This document shows, piece by piece, positions 19,147 through 31,076 of a stretch of 64,000 nucleotides of DNA. Made by a program: the position numbers and the translations under genes. A model generated the notes under the pieces. It did not search any database. It saw only the letters and a list, made by a program, of their open reading frames with translations, and had not been told where the DNA came from. Every line of letters starts with the position of its first letter. The stretch's first letter is position 1. Source of the DNA: Sophora flavescens (Eukaryota > Streptophyta > Magnoliopsida > Fabales > Fabaceae); contig CM061068.1 in NCBI GenBank assembly GCA_030762895.1, positions 75,355,228 through 75,419,227 on the forward strand, given 5' to 3'.

Positions 19147-20630
19147 TAGTGACGGATCTAAGACCCTGAGCCAATAAGGACAATCTTTTTCTAAAACAAT
19201 TAATAATCATTATACCCATTTGATTACACAACCTATTATTAATAATCTTCATAGCAAAAAAAGGCTCTTTCTACGTACGGCTATTGTGGCAACAGGTAAA
19301 ACTATTACTAACTTCAAAAGAAGATAAATTGGATAGTGGTAAGCGGTTATTATAATGGATAAATTATTACTAACTTAAAAGAAGATAAACTAATGGATAA
19401 ACAATATATCTTTCAATTTTCAACCAACTTCTCTGAAGATTATTGATTCCTTTCAAAGATACAAATTCAACATTGTTAGGCTTGTCAATGATGTAAGTCT
19501 CAAGTCCGGTTTTTGAAATTTATCACCAATTTCAAAAATAATAATGAAATGGGGTAAATAAATATTCAGATAAAATTATAAACACAAATTATGATAATCA
19601 AAAGTTTACAGAATACACTATGAAGCCAACGAAGGTTGGTTAAGCTGGTAAGGATTTGACTCATAACCCACAAGGTCGTGAGTTCAAATCCTACTGCCAA
19701 TGTGAGGATCTCGTTGGTGGGTAATCTGTAAGTATCTCTGTAAGCGCTCTATGAACCGTAAGGCCTGTCCTGACCCTGGTGAACTCATGGGACCCAACTC
19801 ACCTAAACTTTCTTGTAAAAAAAAAAAAAGAATACACTATAAATTAAAATCAAACTGCTCTTTCAGGAAAAATAGGATGTAAATAAAAAATATAACAAAA
19901 AATATGTTTATAATATTTATTTTACCATTTTAAATAAATAAATAAAAATTAAGAATTATACATCACACACTAATTACTATTAGTTGATAACCAAATAAAA
20001 TAAAAGGCCTAAGTGTCGGACCTTATCAGTGTACGTTCCTTTATGAAGAAGGAGGGGGAAAATCTTTGATTATTTAAAAAAAGAAGCCAAATAGTGCCTA
20101 ATCAATGCTTCATCTTATTGTAAAAAAAAATGCTTCATCTTTGAGTATGCAGCAATATAACACACTTTAACCTTCTCTTCAATGCTTCACCATTCTCCTC
20201 CTCGCTTTCTCACCCTTCCATCTTCCTTTTCTTTTTCTTCTTCTTTTCCATCCGACCATCCTCATTTCTTTAGCTTCATCCAATTCCTCATCAAAATCGC
20301 AGCTTTCTTCCTCAGACTCATCTGGTCTTCTTTAACACTTTGGAGCAACCTTCAACAGGTTTTTGGACAGCTGCTTCAGATGGTCTTCCTCTTTCCTTTT
20401 GTTTTTCTTCAAAACCAAACATAGTGAGGTAGAGGAGAGGTGCTGTCTGCTGTCGTGTGAGGAGAGGAGAGGTGTTGAGTGAGGTAGAAGTAGTGGCATA
20501 GATGCAATTTTTTTAATTATGGGGAAAAAAATTATATATATATATATATATATATAACATAATTATATTTTTTTTTAAAGATTGAGAGGCTGCATGTGCA
20601 CACCCTCATTTGTGCATGCATCCGCCCCTA
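19147..20630. mobile_element. non-autonomous hAT-like element (1.5 kb) with a nested SINE
   Basis: A perfect 8-bp target duplication TACACATG at 19139-19146 and 20631-20638 surrounds inverted ends TAGTGACGGAT and ATCCGCCCCTA. No transposase is seen. A plus-strand open stretch near 20182-20424 encodes a Ser/Phe/Leu-rich sequence without a known domain. An (AT)n run lies at 20532-20556. A SINE is inserted at 19622-19829. Confidence 0.7.
19622..19829 (+). mobile_element. tRNA-derived SINE with poly(A) tail
   Basis: Internal RNA polymerase III promoter: an A-box-like TGGTTAAGCTGG near 19638 and a B-box-like GGTCGTGAGTTCAAATCC near 19674. The body ends in A(13) and is flanked by a perfect 11-bp duplication GAATACACTAT at 19611-19621 and 19830-19840. 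Length 208 bp. It is a retroposed element, not a working tRNA gene: the tRNA-like part does not fold into a full cloverleaf with an anticodon stem that I can find. Confidence 0.85.
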
Positions 20631-20849
20631 TACACATGCATGATCGTCATGAGTCACAGAACTTGGGAGTAATTTCTTTCTGTCAATGGAGAATAAGCAT
20701 ACATGGGACATATATGCTTGAAGGATACATAAGTAGTAGAGCAAGAACATCCATTGAATGAGGAGGAGGAAATTCGGAGGATCAGAAATTCAAATGAAGG
20801 TGTTTGATCGAAGAGAAACCCATAGAAGATCGAGGAGCGGATTCACTTT

Positions 20850-21005
20850 TTTTTTGTATACAAAAAAATTAGGGTGAGGAGATGACGCCACAGTCCAAGA
20901 CAGAAAAAATCTTCGGGCACTAGAAACACTTATAAAAAGATTTACAATTATCTTCTCCAATGACTAATTGGGGCTCGAACTTGCAACATGTACATACGAG
21001 ATCTT
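20850..21005 (-). mobile_element. possible second tRNA-derived SINE, minus strand
   Basis: On the minus strand, GTTCGAGCCCC near 20970 resembles a B box, and the segment ends in a poly(A) run (T tract at 20848-20858 on the plus strand). It is degenerate, and the A box is less clear. Confidence 0.35.
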
Positions 21006-21126
21006 GTCTCCGTTAATTTCTAATACTTTTGAATTTTGATGGAAAATTATGTAATTATTCAATTTTACACTTTACCTATTAAAAAGGTTGCAAGCAATAA
21101 AAAAAATGCAAGTAAAGCTTCATAAC

Positions 21127-21916
21127 TAAGGGTGAGAAAAATCTGGTCTGACCCTAAAACATGTCTCAACCAGTAGTGTTCGGATCGGGTCAGATCATAA
21201 CCCGTATAAGAGAAGGGACGAACCCACTTCCTATTTTAGTGATCCGGCACCGAGTTAGGGACAGGTCCGGGATGACCTTTGGGTTATCCGACCCGTCCCA
21301 ATATAATAAAAATCTTATTTTACCTTTATCCCTCCTAACTTTTGTTTCACGCACGATTACTAAGAATGAACTAAAGAAGTCTAAACACTTCTTTTACTTT
21401 TATTCTCGCATCTCAGTGTATAGAAACTTAAGGGAAATGAGAGGATTATTTTGTTTTTCACCATTCACTTACCCGTTGTTTCACTACACAGTAACCCCTT
21501 TCAATGATCCAATGTTATTTATTTTTGGTTTTACTGCAACAGTTTTTTAGTTTCACTGCTTCTCTTTCTTTTTTTTTTATGTTCTAACTTCTAATATCGT
21601 ATATATTGCTTTATTGTGAATTTTGAATATAATTGAATAAGGTGCACGTGAGGTTGGAAGATAGACCATTGAAAACAAAATATATTTGGAAAATAGATTG
21701 TTTTATTGTGAACTGTGATGTAAACTATGAATTGTGAATTGTGCTTTATCAACCAGGCCCCGTCCCATTTCGGCACGATTCTAAACCAACCCACATATGA
21801 TCGGGTTCCTTCGGGTCTATGGACGGATTCGTGTTTATAAAAATGCCTCCATCAAAATTTAGGGTCCGATAATGGACAAATATAACCCTTCCCAACTCGT
21901 CCCACGCTCACCCCTA
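21127..21916. mobile_element. non-autonomous hAT-like element (790 bp)
   Basis: Inverted ends TAAGGGTGAG and CTCACCCCTA are flanked by TTCATAAC at 21119-21126 and TTCATAGC at 21917-21924, an 8-bp duplication with one change. Subterminal regions are rich in GGGTC/GACCC motifs, as often seen where hAT transposase binds. There is no transposase frame. Confidence 0.65.
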
Positions 21917-21924
21917 TTCATAGC

Positions 21925-22840
21925 CATTGATTCAAATGTCACAATCAATAATCGATGCTTATAATACTTGGTGCATGGATGAAGTTATCTCCTAATAATT
22001 ATCTCCTACTTCCATAAACTTCAAAATTCAAAAGAAATCTTAAGGAAAATTCTAGAGAATTATGAACACAATCAACCAATAAAAAAGTGATACTTCATTA
22101 ATTAAAATGTTGAATATTTTACTCCTATTTTAATTACTTTAAAAGTTATTCATAGCATGATTTTTAATTTATCGACAATATAAAAAAACTTTTTTGTGAA
22201 TGGTGGCAATGGTGGGGGGTGGGAGGTTTGGTGGTTATTGGGATACAACAACTTGGTTAAGGGGCGAGGTATCGAACCACCACGACAGTAACTATGGGTA
22301 CAATATAAAAAAAAACTTTATACTAATCATATATATCAATTAAATATTAAATTAACGCTGCTAAATGAATATAGGTCACTATGATTTTAGAAAAAAAGAC
22401 AATTATTTTTTTTCGAAAGAAACACTTTGATTTTAGAAAAACATAATCAGCTATATTTTCGGATTTCAAATGACAAAGAAGACTAGAAATAGAATCTTCT
22501 TGGTAAACGGAAGTGTGTTAATTAATGTTTGATGATGGAATCTTTTGCAGGCAATTAAAATGTCCAACTTTATATGACCCAAGCCAGCACTGCATGATCT
22601 CGCACAATTTTGTACACCAGTACTAATCCACAATTCTAGAACGTTTCCCAGGTCTCGTTGTGTGCACGTCACTTTGCTATTTTAGGAGTTCTAGAATGGC
22701 TTTGTTATGAAATCTATATCCCATTCCAAGCAAAGACCTTTTCAAGCAATAATGAGTTGTCACTAATTTCCACCAATAATTCTTCTACCTTGACCAACCA
22801 AAATATATCCATCAACAATATCTCTCTTTCTTTAGCACAC
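21925..22840. other. intergenic, upstream of the small gene
   Basis: AT-rich with a G-rich patch (GGTGGGGGGTGGG) near 22210. I see no coding sequence or clear repeat. Confidence 0.45.
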
Positions 22841-22850
22841 TTTCCCAATG

Positions 22851-22858
22851 TATATATT
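22851..22858 (+). promoter_or_regulatory. candidate TATA box of the 23-kb gene
   Basis: TATATATT preceded by CCCAATG, about 155 bp upstream of the chosen ATG at 23006. A CT-rich stretch (CTTCTCTCC) follows, as at many plant start sites. Position-based inference only. Confidence 0.4.
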
Positions 22859-23005
22859 CCTTCGATCATTTGCCCTTCTCTCCAAACCCATCTCCATCTC
22901 TTCTAATTGGCATTTGAAGTTGTGAACTAACTATTATTTTAACCTTTTCAGCCAACCCCAACCTATATTTTTTTATCATCTTTTTCTTTTGGTGTGAGGT
23001 TGAAA

Positions 23006-23242
23006 ATGCTGAAGAAGATGGTGAAGGAAGTGAGAGGCATTCAGAATTGTGGAGAGGTTGCACCTGCTCTTCTCATAACCCCTCAAAAATGTTCACCTGG
23101 TTTTCCAAGGTTGGAACCCATCATTGAAGAAGGATCAGAGGGGCTTCAAATCATTATGCCAAAGAGGATGCTGTTTCTTGTTCCTGCATTTATTTCTTTT
23201 GTCTCTTACTTCTTGTTGTACAGATCATATATCAGTGCCTGA
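23006..23242 (+). CDS. small predicted tail-anchored membrane protein (78 aa)
   Basis: Intact frame from ATG (MLKKMVKEVRGIQNC) to TGA at 23240-23242. The start was chosen as the first ATG after a stop-containing leader; an upstream in-frame GTG is not a plant start. Residues 1-55 are soluble with a Pro/Glu-rich segment (FPRLEPIIEEGSEG). Residues 58-75 form one hydrophobic helix (MLFLVPAFISFVSYFLLY) close to the C-terminus, so insertion as a tail anchor is likely. GC content rises sharply over the frame compared with its flanks, and a TATA-like box lies upstream. I do not recognise a named family. No intron is needed. Confidence 0.5.
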   Translation: MLKKMVKEVRGIQNCGEVAPALLITPQKCSPGFPRLEPIIEEGSEGLQIIMPKRMLFLVPAFISFVSYFLLYRSYISA

Positions 23243-23524
23243 TGAAGAAAAGTTGATGGAAATTAATGTTAATTAGTGCTTTGCACACCCAGAGGATGTG
23301 TAATTATAATATGTTAGAATAATTGATATGAATTGAATATCGACTTTATTGGCACCAAACATATATATATACAAGTTGATGGTTGGTTTGTTCGTTTTAT
23401 ATTTTTTGGGATTATTAACAAAATATCTAAACCGAAAATTCAAAAGAAGAAGAAAGGGAAAAACAAAAACTTGATATATAGTGCAAACCTATACTAATAT
23501 AAAAAGTGGAGAAGTATTTTTAGT

Positions 23525-26265
23525 GTACATCCATGTATCAGCAGCAGGATTTTTTGATTTTTTTTATTTTGTTTAAAATTTTTTTTAATATACTTTTTGA
23601 AAAAAATATTAATTTTTCTAACTTTATTTTTAAGTTTTAAAAAAAAAATTAAAAATTTCGTTTACATTTTCTTTAAGAAATTTTTTTAATTTTTTTTACG
23701 TTTTCCTTAATTTTTTAATTTTTTTTCTAATAATTTTGTTTCCTAATACCTTTTTTTAATTTATTTGTATACACTGACAGTGTAAAGTTTTTTTACACAG
23801 TCAACCTATCATAAATTGATCAACAGTAAAAGTAGAGTTGTCATCTTCTTAATGTTTTAATTTTTATATACTTATATTTTCCTGTGTATATAATTTAATA
23901 GTTTAAAATTTAAAATTTTATATATTATTTATTTATTTATATATATTTTAATATTTTTCGGTTCGACCCGAACCGAATCAAATCAAACCAATAATAAATC
24001 TATATCTATACTAATTAATAAGGGAAAATTCTGATTTTAGCGTAGTACAATGATGCAAGTCATGTGTCAAGTTATGGAATATTTTTATTATTATTTTATT
24101 TATTTTCTAAAATTTATATATTTTTTGTTTTAAAATATTTACAAACCGGTAAAGGTACATTGTTTTGGGAGTCAAATAAGACAATCTCTATATTGACATA
24201 AATAGAGGCAGAGCTATTCATATTTTGTAATTTTTTTTTGGCTACATCCTTGCCTTTGTTTTTTCTATTTTAAATAATAAACCTATATCTATGCTAATTA
24301 ATAAGGGGAAATACTGATTTTAGTGTAGCACAACGGTGCAAGCCACATGTCAAATGATGGAGTTTTTTATTTTATTTTTTATTTTCTAAAATTTATATAT
24401 TTTTTTGTTTTAAAATATTTACAAATCGGTAAAGGCACAATGTTTTGGGAGTCAAACACGACAATCTTTGAATTGACATAAATAGAAGAAGATCTATTCA
24501 TATTTTCTAATATATTTTTTCTACATCTTAACCTTTGTTTTTTTTATTTTAAATAATAAATCTATAGCTATACTAATTAATAAGGAGAATTGCTGATTTT
24601 CTAATAAAGGTACACGTGTCAGCACCACATGATTTAAGAAGATTAGTTGATCATTAGTAATAATCAAAGAGGAATGCTTAACACATAGTGTTATATTACG
24701 TATTGCAATACCATTTTAAAATAAAAATAATGCTCAATTCTTTGTACTCAAATTATAGAAAAAATTGTTTCAAGGTTTTTGCTGTACATCCACATGTTAG
24801 CATGATTTTTTGACTTTTTTTTTTAATTTTTTTTAATTTTTTTTGTTTTTTACTTTTTTTGAAAAAAATTTATTATTTTTAGGTTTACAATTTTATTTGT
24901 TTTATTTAAATTTTTTTAAATTAATTTAAAATTTTGGTTACTCTTTTTAAATTTTTTTTATGTTTTCCTTAATTTTTTACATTTTTTTCCTAATACTTTT
25001 TTTTTGAATTTATTTGTATATACTAACAGTATAAAGTTTTTTTACACTGTCAACCAATCATAAATTGACAAATAGTAAAAATAGAGTTGTCATGTTCTTG
25101 ATGCTTTAATTTTTCTATACTTATATTTGAATGTATATATAATTTAATAGTTTAAATTTTAATATTTTATATATTTTTTATTTATATATATATATATTTT
25201 AATATTTTCCGGTTCAAACCGAATCAAAACAAACAAATAATAAATATATATCTATACTAATTGATAAGGGAAAATTCTAATTTTAGTGTAGCACAATGGT
25301 GCAAGCCACGTATCAAGTTATGGAATATTTTTATTATTATTTTATTCATTTTCTAAAATTTATATATTTTTTGTTTTAAAATATTTACAAACTGGTAAAG
25401 GTACATTATTTATTTTATATTATATTATATATATATATATATTAATATTTTCCGGTTTGAACCGAATCAAATTAAAACCAATAATAAATCTATATCTATA
25501 CTAATTGATAAGGGGAAATTCTGATTTTACTGTAGCACAATGGTGTAAGTCACGTGTCAAGTTATGGAATATTTTTATTATTATTTTATTTATTTTATAA
25601 AATTTAAATATTTTTTGTTAAAAAATATTTACAAACCTGTAAAGGTACATTGTTTTGGGAGTAAAACACGTCAATATCTGTATTGACATAAATAGAGGCA
25701 GAGCTATTCATATTTTGTGTTTTTTTTTGCTACATCATTTCCTTTGTTTTTTCTATTTTAAATAATAAATCTATATCTATACTAATTAATAAGGAGAAAT
25801 ACTGATTTTAGTATAGTACAATGGTGCAAGTCATATGTCAAGTGATGAAGTTTTTTTATTGTTTTTTTTATTTTATAATTTTTTTTTGTTTTAAAATATT
25901 TACAAACCGGCAAAGGTACAACGTTTTGGGAGTCAAACACGATAATCTCTGAATTGACATAAATAGAGGCAGAACTATTCATATTTTCTAATTTATTTTT
26001 TCTACATCATTGCCTTTGTTTTTTTCTATTTTAAATAATAAATCTATATCTATACTAATTAATAAGGGAAATTACTGATTTTCTAATAAAGGGACACGTG
26101 TCAGCACCACATGATTTAAGAAGAATAGTTGATCATTAGTAACAATCAAAGAGGAACACTTAACACATAGTGTTACATTAAGTATTATAATATCATTTTA
26201 AAATAAAAATAATATTCAATTCTTTGCACTCAAATTATAGATAAAATTGTTTCAAGGTTTTTGCT
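23525..26265 (+). repeat. AT-rich higher-order tandem repeat
   Basis: A composite unit of about 1.26 kb (23525-24783) is repeated from 24784 to 26265; the second unit is longer because of an extra internal block. Inside, smaller blocks of 250-300 bp each begin near CTATACTAATTAATAAGG (about 24005, 24290, 24565, 25255, 25495, 25775 and 26050) and carry motifs such as TTGACATAAATAGAGG. Both composite units end in GTTTCAAGGTTTTTGCTG. The recurring start resembles 5' ends of some plant Helitrons, but no CTRR hairpin end was identified. Confidence 0.7.
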
Positions 26266-26847
26266 GATCACTTCTGTCTATACATAAAAAGTCTTGGAGA
26301 TGAATGAGTACCACCATTATGGGTGGGAAGAAAATATTGAAAGCAAAGTGTGAAATAAGTAAAAAAAATATTTGACATGATGGACTTAATTTGGGATAAA
26401 GCAAAAAAAAGTTTGATAAATATAAAGATACAATTTAAGTTATTAATGATAATAATATTATCAATAATAATAGTAATTGACACGGGTGAAAAAATACTAC
26501 TCTTACTGATCTCTGTCTCCCATGGCTGGATTATGTTTGTAATGACAAATAAATGACTTTACGTGAATCCAGATACTGCAATGACCAAGGAATGATTATA
26601 TCCTGCAAACCTTACTGTAATCTCTCTCTCTCTCTACCAGATGAAATAAGCTTTTATGTGAACCCGGAGTTCCAGACGCTCAATTGGAATGTTATGGATC
26701 CTTACCTTGGTTTTCCTGATGTATTTTTTAAGATATCTTTGTATATTATACGAGTTCGAGTAGTCATTATATTCTTTTAATATATTTTTGTTTATAAAAA
26801 AAAAAGTTCCCAACTTTTATTATTGCAAAAAACAAGTTCCGTTTCTA
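26266..26847. other. AT-rich intergenic sequence
   Basis: Includes poly-A runs and short ATT repeats. I see no convincing gene or element. Confidence 0.4.
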
Positions 26848-26855
26848 GCTGTAAC

Positions 26856-27381
26856 TAAGGTTTATAAAATCGGACCGACCATCGAATCGGTGAAGGCCGC
26901 TTTCGAGGTTCAATGGTCCAATCGAGGTTGAATCGTGATTGAACCAGTTATAATTAAATAATATTATTTTAATTTTTAATATAATATTTGTAACAATATT
27001 AAACAAAAAAACAACATAACAACTAAAATTATTAAGCACAATTTTTTTTATTTTGAAATTAAACTAAATAAATATAAAGATATATGTTAAAATCATATTC
27101 ATAGGGAAAACCAACCCAAAATCTACAACCAGCCCACATATGTTAGAAAACAAAAGAATTGGGTGTTGGCTAGGATGATCCAAATCATTTTATACATTTT
27201 TTTTTTAGGAAACCGGTTCAGGCCAGTTCACTACCGGTTATGACCGGTTTTAAACCGGTTCTCCGATTTTTCCACCGGTTCACTACTGGGACGGTTTTCC
27301 CTGTAAACTGGACCAGCCAATGTCACGGTTCCTGGTTAACCCGATCGGACCGGACGGTCCGGTCCGGTTTTGAAAACCTTG
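26856..27381. mobile_element. non-autonomous hAT-like element, copy 1
   Basis: Ends TAAGGTTTATAAAATCGG and CCGGTTTTGAAAACCTTG are inverted, inside an 8-bp duplication GCTGTAAC (26848-26855) and GCTATAAC (27382-27389). Subterminal DNA is packed with ACCGG/CCGGT motifs, likely transposase contact sites. The interior is AT-rich and has no transposase. It is the same family as 28057-31068. Confidence 0.7.
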
Positions 27382-27491
27382 GCTATAACATGCATCCGTT
27401 TGAAAAAGAATTTTTACCTTAATAAGTATAGCGAAAAATTGTAGCTTTTCAATCCAAGCTTACTTGAAAAGTGGAAATGGGGAATCCTTAA

Positions 27492-27587
27492 GGATATATT
27501 TGCGAGTTAGGATGGGGTGGGAGAGAAGGGTTTGCTCGTCCTCAAACCCTCCCCCTCCCTTTTCCTTTCTAACTTACAAACAGACTC
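27492..27587. mobile_element. short Tourist-like MITE, with a second start next to it
   Basis: TAA flanks at 27489-27491 and 27588-27590, with ends GGATATATTTGCGAGTTAGG and CTAACTTACAAACAGACTC. The right TAA is also the left flank of GGTTTTGTTTGTGAGTTATT, the start of another family member whose right end I could not place. Confidence 0.45.
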
Positions 27588-28100
27588 TAAGGTTTTGTTT
27601 GTGAGTTATTTTTTGGAAGGAAAGAGAATGAAATGAGATGTTTATTGGAGACTCTTCCTTATTTGTGAGTTTTATTAATTGGAAAGAAAGGTTTTGGGGT
27701 TTTAATAAATCATTCATTCTCCTCCTCAGCTTACCTTTTCATTTCCCCCATTTTGGGTATTTTGGAGGAAAAATAATTGAAATTACTAATTTATCCTCAT
27801 TCATTTTTTTTGCATGCATTAATATTATTAAAAAAATATTAATTATGTTATTTTTTTCAAATAAGAGTAAAAATATAAAAGTATGTCATAAACTCTCCAT
27901 TTCTTTCCCCTTATACAATATGCACTCTAAAAAAAGGAGAACCTTTCAGCAGAACCACCAAGCCACAAGTAAATTGTATGGAGAAAATCTGATTGGGAGG
28001 GGGCAACCCTAAAATGCAGTCCAGGTCCCCAGTGGAGAATAATCACTATTTATGACCAAGGTTTTTAAAACCGGATCAGTCATTGAACCGGTGAAAGTGT

Positions 28101-29688
28101 AACATCCCTGACTACTCTATGAGTTGACGGCTGACCCCACAGACCAACACGAGTCTCTTCAGTGTAACACCCCGACTTTTCGCTATTTTCTAATATCAGA
28201 AATTTTTATAATTATGTTTATATTTTTATCTGAGACTTAGAAAATTTATTTAATTAAACCGAAACCTTATTTACACTCTACTTTACCGTAGAGAGTTACA
28301 TAAAAATTTAGGTTGAAAAGTCGCGTAAAACCCGACCCGCGAATTCCATTGACAGTATAATTATACTGCTCAAAAGACCTAATTTTAATTCGTGAACGAA
28401 CAACTTAAGATTTTTATTTTATCTCCTACAATAGTGTATTTTTAGAATTATTTCATAAAAAGTGAAATAATATAAGTTTTACGGACGTTATACTCAATCG
28501 GGCGAACGACGGAGCTGATTACGGGAGTTTCGGGGCTCGATAAGTGGATGAACCCTATATTCTCTTAGGACGAAGTCATCCATGAGAGAGGTTTAATGTG
28601 GCTTAAGGTTATGTTAGCAATTTTGGATAATTGTATTTTGACCCCTAAACTTTCTATTAATTATATTTTGGTCCCTAAACTAGTTTTCATGATATACTAA
28701 GTGAAATGGGCCAAATTCTTGCCATCCAAACCCATTAAGGGCTGCGGCCTAGAGTCAAATTTCACGACCAAAGATTAATTTTCATGATGCCGTTTTAATT
28801 ACCTAAGTTTCCTATGTCATGATTTTATGTCTTAAGTTATTTTCATGTTACAAAGTCAATTGGGCTTGGGCTTTCTTGGCCCAAAAATGGCGCAAGGCCC
28901 ATGGCTTGCTCATAAACTTGATGAGCCAAGTTCATTCAAGATAATTCTCATACTTTCTCACACTTTCTCACATATTCTCACACTTTCTCAAAAGCTCTCA
29001 AGTGTTTTAGCTTGTTCTTGTTTTCTCTCACAACAAAGAAGCTTGGTTTGTGAAGGAACTTGAAGATTCCTTGCTTATCTTTCATTTCCAATAGGTGATT
29101 TTTCATCCTCATCATCTCTAAGCTAGTGTCACTTCAAATTATTTCATGATTCAAAGCTTTATTTTTCATGTTCATATTAGTTGTTCTTAACTTTGATAAA
29201 TCATAGAAAATCATAGAAAAATCCTAAAAATGTGAAACCAATTTCTATGTTCCTATTATTAACTCTACTATCATAATCCAAGAGTATGTTGAAAACCAAT
29301 TGATAACGTTGGGGTGTGAAACCCATTGATAAACTATTTACTTTGATGCGGATGCTTATGTTGACAAAACATGTATGTGTTTTTCCGTTGTGTCGTGCAT
29401 GTAGTTATCGTGTTAAATCCATATATTGGTTTCTTACTCTTGCATGTTTTATTACTGGTTTTCTACTTGTACATATATTTATATCCGAGTCCAAATGAAC
29501 CACTCAAGGGAATTGACGACTACAGGAAGAAGTTTCCTTAGTTCGGAGCAGGCTGATGCTCGTTTCTACTGTGATAGCTACTGTTAGTTCCGACCAGCTT
29601 AGGTTTTGAATTATATTACGTTTTGGAATAACCTATACTTAGTAAGGTCTTGTTGTGTAAACAATTATGATGCAATATAGTTGCATGA

Positions 29689-29725
<37 letters not shown>

Positions 29726-29735
29726 CATACATACA

Positions 29736-29766
<31 letters not shown>

Positions 29767-30376
29767 CTATCCATATACGGTCATGTTTACGTTGTTGTTG
29801 TGGTTGTCGAAAAGAAAAAGAAAAGGGAAAAAATTTATCACCATTTTGAGAAATGATTACAACTTAAGAAAATATTATTTTCCGAAAACAACCAGCGAAT
29901 TAATATAAAGTTTTATTTTCCGCAACAAGTTAACCATGTAATGACCCAAGGGGGTGTTACATTCAGCATGTTTTGTCATCACTCACACGTTTCCTGAGAA
30001 AACCATCCCTGGCTGCTCTGTAGATTGACAACTGCCCCCACAAACCAACACGGGTCTTTTCAGTGTGCTTTGTCCTCACTCACACGCTTTCTGGGGAACT
30101 TCCCAGGAGGTCACCCATCCCAGAATTTCTCCAAGTTAAGCACGCTTAACTGTGGAGTTCTTAAGTGATGGACTCCCAAAATGAACATCTTGTTTTCGGT
30201 AGCCGATCACTTAAGAACTCCATAGTTAAGCGTGCTTGTCTTGGAGCAATTATGGGATGGGTGACCTCCTGGGAAGTTTTCCCAGGAAGCGTGTGAGTGA
30301 GGACAAAGCTCGCTGAAAAGACCCATGTTAGTTTGTGGGAACAATCGTTAATCCATAAAGCAGCCTGGGATGTTAC
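28101..30376. mobile_element. palindromic element with 5S-rRNA-like arms, split by a solo LTR
   Basis: It begins TGTAACATCCC and ends GGGATGTTACA. The arms 30004-30169 and 30206-30376 are inverted copies. Each contains a stretch close to the plant 5S rRNA 3' half, for example GTTAAGCGTGCTT and GATGGGTGACCTCCTGGGAAG at 30226-30276 (sense) and their complement at 30095-30155. A partial third arm copy at 28101-28162 continues at 29967-30003 beyond the inserted LTR. Flanks GAAAG and GAAAA suggest a 5-bp target duplication. 5S sequence in a mobile element recalls Cassandra TRIMs, but the inverted arrangement differs. Confidence 0.65.
28163..29961 (+). mobile_element. solo LTR (1.8 kb), TGTAACACCCC type
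   Basis: Starts TGTAACACCCCG and ends GGGGTGTTACA, with a perfect 5-bp duplication TTCAG at 28158-28162 and 29962-29966. No interior sequence is present, so recombination between two LTRs removed it. An (AT)n(ACAT)n run lies at 29688-29765. Short blocks near its start resemble the solo LTR at 39529-43256, so they are probably one lineage. The strand is arbitrary. Confidence 0.85.
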
Positions 30377-31076
30377 AGAAAACACCGGTTCAAGATTCAA
30401 CGATTCACTCGTGGTTGAATCAACATTAGTTAAATAATATTTTTTTTAAAATTTAATATTATGTATAACAATATTAAATAATATTGGTCAAATATTGGGT
30501 TACAGATGTCTATTTAAAGTTCAAACATTGGTCAAATAAGTCACCTATTGGGCTTTCTTGTGTGAGCAGCATCATGGGCCAAACCAAGGACTCATAAAAG
30601 ACAAAAATAAGTTAAAATAAAACCTAGCTTCTAATCTTCCATTCCACAGCCATTCCCTTCTTGTATCAGAGAGTAGAGACCCATTCATTTTTTCTTCTCT
30701 CTTTTTCTTTATAGTTTCTATTTGAGCAGATCAGCAGAACACCGAAGAAACGCTTGATTGGAGCTATGGAGGAAGCAGACACACGATCTATGTGGAGGAG
30801 GATCCTCGTCGCCGCTTGAAGCAGCGGCTATTGAGGCTGTGGTCTGTGGAGGAAGTGAGCAATAATTATGGAGAAGCAGGAGAGCGACCACGGAACAAGA
30901 AAAGGGAACCGATTCAGACCGAATCACAACCGGTTATGTCCAGTTTTACCGGTTTTGAACCGGTTCACCGGTTCAGTGAAACTTCGGTTAAGGGTTGACC
31001 AAACCGCCTTGCCTCCCGGTTCCCGGTCGGACCGGCCTGTCCGATCCGGTCCGGTTTTAACTACCTTGTTTACGAC

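Larger units (their letters stand above)
28057..31068. mobile_element. hAT-like element, copy 2, carrying nested insertions
   Basis: Ends CAAGGTTTTTAAAACCGG and CCGGTTTTAACTACCTTG sit inside an 8-bp duplication TTTATGAC (28049-28056) and TTTACGAC (31069-31076). About 2.3 kb of the length is a later insertion, the 5S-related element at 28101-30376. Its own interior, 30377-31068, includes CT-rich and GGAGGA-rich stretches (30640-30900) that could be captured host sequence, then CCGGT-rich subterminal repeats. Confidence 0.7.

Noticed and set aside
19622..19829. tRNA gene
   Set aside because: A and B boxes are present, but the segment has a poly(A) tail and an 11-bp target duplication, so it is a SINE.
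29667..29908. Tyr/Ile/His repeat proteins
   Set aside because: Translations of an (AT)n(ACAT)n microsatellite in a solo LTR.
30206..30280. functional 5S rRNA gene
   Set aside because: Only part of 5S is matched, with many changes, and it lies inside an inverted-repeat element.
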